DNA of 64,000 nucleotides from Flavobacteriaceae bacterium UBA3611 (GTDB lineage: Bacteria > Bacteroidota > Bacteroidia > Flavobacteriales > Flavobacteriaceae). Below, in pieces: positions 60,185 through 64,000 of the stretch; position 1 is the stretch's first letter, and every line of letters starts with the position of its first letter. The stretch spans positions 1-64,000 of the forward strand of contig DFLU01000004.1 of assembly GCA_002375495.1 (NCBI GenBank). Reading direction: 5' to 3'. A program made the translations under genes and the position numbers. The notes below the pieces were generated by a model, which had not been told where the DNA came from, searched no databases, and saw only the letters and a list, made by a program, of their open reading frames with translations.

Positions 60185-62615
60185 TAGGTTTCTTAAAACA
60201 TACCATTTTTTGAAAAGTCAAAAATTACTTTTTTGGCTCGGATTCATGCTGCTATTTGGTGCTTTAGGATTTACAACTTCGCGTATTTCGTTTGAAGAAG
60301 ACATCGCGAAGCTGATACCTCACACGCTGCAAAATGAAAACATTCAGCAGGTATTGGAAACCGCGAAATTTTCAGATAAAGTACTAATCCACGTGCAAAA
60401 ATCTGAAAATGGCACTTTAGAAGACGTAACCGTTCTAGGCCGAGCGATAAGCGATAGTCTAGAAAATAACTTTACTGAATATATTAAGGAGATACAAGGT
60501 GCCATTGAAGAGGATGCCGCTTTGGACGTACTCGATTTTGTATATGAACATCTGCCGTTATTCCTTGATGAAAATGATTTCTCCATCATTGCCAGACAAC
60601 TCGATCCCGACAGCATTGCGAATCGTACCAAAACTAATTATGAAACGCTTATATCACCCACAGGAATATTGGCGAAACGCAGTATTGCGCGAGACCCCTT
60701 GGGGATTACATTTCTGGGTCTTGAACAATTACGAGCGTTTAACGCCAATGATGCATTTGAGTTAAAGCACGGATTTCTGGTGAGTAAAGATGAACAGCAT
60801 TTGTTGCTTTTTATAAGTCCGAAGTTTAGCAGCTCCGAAACGGCAGCGAACAACGCTTTTGTGGAACAGCTGAACGCATTGCAAGACCAATTAAATGAGC
60901 AGTACGAAGGAAAGGCCAACGTTACCAGCTATGGGGGAATACCCATAGCGGTTGCCAATGCCCAACAGATAAAAGTAGATATTCAATACACGGTAGGGAT
61001 TTCTGTAATTGTACTTTTAATCGTATTTATCTTTTTTTATAAGAAAGCGACCATCCCTCTCGTATTGTTTACACCTACTATTTTTGGGGCGTTACTGGCA
61101 CTTTCTTTTTTAGCGGTATTCCGGGGTGAAATTTCAGTGATTTCGCTAGGTATTGGTTCGGTATTGTTGGGGGTTACCCTCGATTATTCATTACATATCC
61201 TAACCCACATCAGAAATGGGGCTACGCCACAAGCGTTATACAAAGCGGTTGTAAATCCTATGCTCATGAGCAGCTGTAGCACAGCCCTGGCATTTTTATG
61301 CTTGCTCTTTATAGATTCTACAGCACTTCAGGATTTGGGGATATTTGCGGCAATAAGTGTTTTGGGGGCGTCACTGTTTGCCTTGGTATTTATCCCTCAG
61401 GTTTATAATACCAAAACTAAAGGAACAAAGACAGTTTCTGCTATCGATGCTGTTTCACAGTATCCGTTTCATAAAAACAAGGTGCTAATGGGCGGACTTA
61501 TATTGGTTTTTATAGCTAGTTTTTTTACGTTTCAGAACGTACAATTTAACAAAGATCTTTCGAGACTTAATTACATACCTGACCATCTCGAGAAAGCTGA
61601 AAAAGAGCTGGACGCGCTTATTAATACCCAGGCGAAGTCGGTGTATGTGGTTGCGACGGGAGAGAACATGGAAACGGCCTTAGTTGCGAACGATGCGATA
61701 TTCCAAAAGCTTACAACCTTGGCGCAGCAACAAAAAGTGATACAGTTTACAAATATTGGCGGAGTGATTCCTTCGGAAAATTTACAGGTGGAAAAAATAG
61801 ATCGGTGGACCAACTTCTGGACACAAACTCGGGTAGACACCTTGCAAACCATGCTGGATAGGAGTGGGGCGGTGTACGGATTTAAGCCAAATTCGTTTCA
61901 AGGTTTTTTTGAAAGCCTTCACTTTCCGTTTGAACCAATAAATCTTGAAACTTTCGAAGATATAGGGGTAGTGCCCATACAGGATTTTATTGCCGAAAGT
62001 GACCAACTCACAACGGTCACCTCAATAGTGAAAGTTTCCGAAGCACAAGTAGCACCACTTAAAAAAGCATTTGCAACTAGTACAAACGCAATTGTTATAG
62101 ATCGCTTAGCGTTGAACGAATCGCTGCTGGGATCACTCAAAGAACAATTTAATCGGTTAATTTTATATAGCTTTTTGGCAGTTTTAGTTTTGCTTTTTGC
62201 CTGCTACCGTAACTTAAAACTGACGTTAGTTACGGTGGTCCCCATTGTACTCACTTGGTTTATTACCATGGGTGTCATGGGCGTTTTCGGACTCGAATTT
62301 AATGTGTTCAATATTATGATTGCGACTTTTATTTTTGGGTTGGGGGTAGACTATAACATTTTTATGACCAACGGGCTACAACACGGAAAGGATAAAACAC
62401 AACTATTGCATTCGCACAAAACGTCTATTCTACTTTCGGTGTTAACTACCATTTTGGGCGTGGGCGTACTTATTTTTGCGAAACATCCGGCATTGTACTC
62501 TATTTCGGTGGTTGCCGTGGTGGGTATTTTTACAGCTGTGCTTATCTCGTTTACCGTGCAGCCATTGTTATATCGTTTGCTTATTTTTAAAGGGAAAAAG
62601 AAAGGTACATCGTGA
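60177..62615 (+). CDS. MMPL/RND-family lipid exporter
   Basis: Inner-membrane RND transporter of 812 aa with the two-fold repeat: helix 1, periplasmic loop, five helices, then the same again (second half from about 420), 12 helices in all. It contains the Asp-Tyr pair of the proton path in GVTLDYSLHILTH and LGVDYNIFMTN. It belongs to the MMPL branch encoded in aryl polyene loci (ApeM-like), and together with the LolA-like protein would pass the pigment to the outer membrane. Stop overlaps the next start by 4 bp. Confidence 0.92.
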   Translation: MPNRFLKTYHFLKSQKLLFWLGFMLLFGALGFTTSRISFEEDIAKLIPHTLQNENIQQVLETAKFSDKVLIHVQKSENGTLEDVTVLGRAISDSLENNFTEYIKEIQGAIEEDAALDVLDFVYEHLPLFLDENDFSIIARQLDPDSIANRTKTNYETLISPTGILAKRSIARDPLGITFLGLEQLRAFNANDAFELKHGFLVSKDEQHLLLFISPKFSSSETAANNAFVEQLNALQDQLNEQYEGKANVTSYGGIPIAVANAQQIKVDIQYTVGISVIVLLIVFIFFYKKATIPLVLFTPTIFGALLALSFLAVFRGEISVISLGIGSVLLGVTLDYSLHILTHIRNGATPQALYKAVVNPMLMSSCSTALAFLCLLFIDSTALQDLGIFAAISVLGASLFALVFIPQVYNTKTKGTKTVSAIDAVSQYPFHKNKVLMGGLILVFIASFFTFQNVQFNKDLSRLNYIPDHLEKAEKELDALINTQAKSVYVVATGENMETALVANDAIFQKLTTLAQQQKVIQFTNIGGVIPSENLQVEKIDRWTNFWTQTRVDTLQTMLDRSGAVYGFKPNSFQGFFESLHFPFEPINLETFEDIGVVPIQDFIAESDQLTTVTSIVKVSEAQVAPLKKAFATSTNAIVIDRLALNESLLGSLKEQFNRLILYSFLAVLVLLFACYRNLKLTLVTVVPIVLTWFITMGVMGVFGLEFNVFNIMIATFIFGLGVDYNIFMTNGLQHGKDKTQLLHSHKTSILLSVLTTILGVGVLIFAKHPALYSISVVAVVGIFTAVLISFTVQPLLYRLLIFKGKKKGTS

Positions 62616-63481
62616 AAAACATAAAAACCATACCCGTTGATGTTGTAGAAACAATTCGTAAAGCAGATTTTGTAGCAAAATACTACAAGCCGCAACGCCC
62701 AGTACTCATCAAAAACCTTACGCGCGATTGGCCCGCGTACAAAAAATGGAATTTAACGTATATCCAGAGCCTAGCTGGAGATCAAGTTGTGCCGCTGTAC
62801 AATAACGTGCCCACCAAAGGGCATAAAAAATCGGTAGTACCTGCAAAGGAAATGAAGTTGTTTGATTATATCGAATTGCTAAAAAGTGGCCCCACAGAAC
62901 TGCGCATGTTTTTTTACAATGTATTACAGAAAATGCCTGCGCTGACCAAAGATTTTGAGTATCCTGATATTGGGCTCCCGTTTTTTAAAAAGTTGCCCGT
63001 AATGTTCTTCGGAAGTAAGGGCGGAAAAGTTCTGGCACACTACGATATGGATTTGGCAGATTTACTCCATGTGCATTTTCACGGGACCAAAAAAGTGACG
63101 CTTTTCCCACCAGACCAATCGAAGTTTCTCTATAAAGTTCCGTATACCGTACACAACTTAGAAACGATAGATATGGATGCACCCGATTTTGAGACGTATC
63201 CGGCGTTGCGAAAAGCAACGGGAATTTCAGTAGAAATGAAACACGGCGATGCGCTCTATATGCCCAGCGGCTACTGGCATTACATTACCTACGAAGACGC
63301 GGGTTTTTCGATTACACTTCGGGCATTTCCGCGCAAACCGAAGCGGTTGGCAAAACTTTTCAGCAATTTACTGTTTATGCGGAATTTTGAAAATATCATG
63401 CGCCGTATTCGGGGCGAAACATGGACCGACTGGAAAGAAGAAAAGGTGCTAAAAGACGTAAATAAGAAATATGGTAGCTGA
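62612..63481 (+). CDS. JmjC/cupin_8-like Fe(II) oxygenase
   Basis: Protein of 289 aa starting with GTG. The jelly-roll has an Fe(II)/2-oxoglutarate triad: H143-x-D145 (LAHYDMD) and H223 (SGYWHYITY), with an FxGTKKVTLFPPDQ segment typical of the family. Known relatives hydroxylate proteins or small molecules. In this cluster a hydroxylation of the pigment or its dialkylresorcinol part is possible, but no flexirubin step has been assigned to it that I know of. Overlaps both flanking genes. Confidence 0.82.
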   Translation: MKNIKTIPVDVVETIRKADFVAKYYKPQRPVLIKNLTRDWPAYKKWNLTYIQSLAGDQVVPLYNNVPTKGHKKSVVPAKEMKLFDYIELLKSGPTELRMFFYNVLQKMPALTKDFEYPDIGLPFFKKLPVMFFGSKGGKVLAHYDMDLADLLHVHFHGTKKVTLFPPDQSKFLYKVPYTVHNLETIDMDAPDFETYPALRKATGISVEMKHGDALYMPSGYWHYITYEDAGFSITLRAFPRKPKRLAKLFSNLLFMRNFENIMRRIRGETWTDWKEEKVLKDVNKKYGS

Positions 63482-64000
63482 AGTGGATGTTTTGGTGAGG
63501 AGATGTTACGTGGTATTTGGTACAGTGCTCATGGTCGCAGGTTTTACTTCTTGCGGAATACAAAAATCATTACAAGATCGCCCAGATATTTCGGCATATA
63601 CAGTCACACTACCAGAAAAACATACTGTTAACGATAGCACCTTCACGCAAGGGAAGAATTCGCTCCTTAAAAACAAATATGGTCTTTGGGAATTGTATTT
63701 AGAAGGAAACCCCCTAGAACGGGGCCTGGCCAATGGAAGTTTAACTAAAGACTTGTATTACAGGCAAGAACGCGTTTTTTTGGAAAAGGTAAAGAGTTTG
63801 GTACCCTCAGAAGGCCAACAAAAATTTCTTTCTAAATTTTTAAAATGGTACAACCGAAAACTCCACAAACACATTCCAGAAGAATACAAAGTTGAAATTT
63901 ATGGCGTGTCACGTTCAGGGTCAAGTACATTCAACGATTTGGCACCGCCCTATTTACGGTCGCTGTATTTGCACGGTGCCCACGATATTGGCCATGCTTT
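63471..64000 (+). CDS. C45-type autoproteolytic acyltransferase/hydrolase (partial, runs off the right edge)
   Basis: The frame is open to the window end with 176 codons seen. It starts 11 bp inside the previous gene with a signal sequence ending GTVLMVAGFTSCG (possible lipoprotein). The mature part matches the C45/IAT-like family: NPLERGLANGSLTK, YYRQERVFLEKVKSLVP, YKVEIYGVSRSG, then HGAHDIGHA. The nucleophile Cys (normally after a 'xxGCS/TSF' turn) lies just past the edge. These Ntn-type enzymes are usual in flexirubin loci and may join the polyene acid to the resorcinol. An ATG at 63531 is a less likely start. Confidence 0.72.
   Translation, partial: MVAEVDVLVRRCYVVFGTVLMVAGFTSCGIQKSLQDRPDISAYTVTLPEKHTVNDSTFTQGKNSLLKNKYGLWELYLEGNPLERGLANGSLTKDLYYRQERVFLEKVKSLVPSEGQQKFLSKFLKWYNRKLHKHIPEEYKVEIYGVSRSGSSTFNDLAPPYLRSLYLHGAHDIGHA

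Overview
The window reads as chromosomal DNA of a Flavobacteriaceae member (Bacteroidota); I cannot name the genus. The evidence is the AT-leaning base composition, promoter boxes of the Bacteroidota type (TAnnTTTG, sometimes with TTTG about 19 nt upstream), a GLPGLI-family protein, TonB-dependent receptors with carboxypeptidase-like N-terminal domains, DUF5689 lipoproteins, a GH92 mannosidase, many TTG/GTG starts and a flexirubin-type (aryl polyene) pigment locus. There is no integrase, transposase, plasmid gene or CRISPR array.

Layout. 1-3.7 kb: a small exported protein, lspA, a PAS histidine kinase, and small membrane proteins (DUF2752, two CD225/dispanin paralogues). 3.7-7.6 kb: a minus-strand run with two RimK-like ATP-grasp ligases around a retropepsin-like protease, then an aspartoacylase/AstE-type hydrolase and 5-formyl-THF cyclo-ligase; this looks like an amino-acid tagging/untagging set. 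7.6-10.5 kb: a structured palindromic intergenic region, a TonB receptor and a His-rich small protein. 10.6-14.8 kb: uvrC and a patatin with POTRA and beta-barrel (type Vd-like). 14.8-21.2 kb: a GLPGLI protein, then homogentisate and 4-hydroxyphenylpyruvate dioxygenases, DUF3108, a tryptophan-2,3-dioxygenase-family protein and an M23 lipoprotein. 21.4-31 kb: two related TonB receptors around an exported endonuclease/phosphatase-family protein, then a DUF5689 lipoprotein. 31.2-36.5 kb: a minus-strand N-glycan-use operon (GH92 mannosidase, glycosylasparaginase, sugar MFS permease). 36.6-46.7 kb: metallophosphoesterase, atypical thioredoxin, surface protein, NodB deacetylase, a large DUF2723 (GT117-type) membrane protein, tRNA-Gln with a duplicated 3' end nearby, a PutP-type symporter and cysteine dioxygenase.

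46.7 kb to the right edge is a flexirubin/aryl-polyene cluster: a divergent flavin halogenase, then tyrosine ammonia-lyase (4-coumarate starter), ketoreductase, acyltransferase, dehydratase, ketosynthase, methyltransferase, a cut-down ketosynthase-like protein, ACP, a ketosynthase plus chain-length-factor pair, NodB deacetylase, LolA-like carrier, a second dehydratase, a GT2-DUF2062 fusion, an MMPL exporter, a JmjC-like protein and the start of a C45-type acyltransferase. The genes overlap or nearly touch. The two dehydratases carry complementary halves of the usual His/Glu active site. The starter-loading ligase and the dialkylresorcinol genes (darA/darB) are not in the window and may lie past its right edge.
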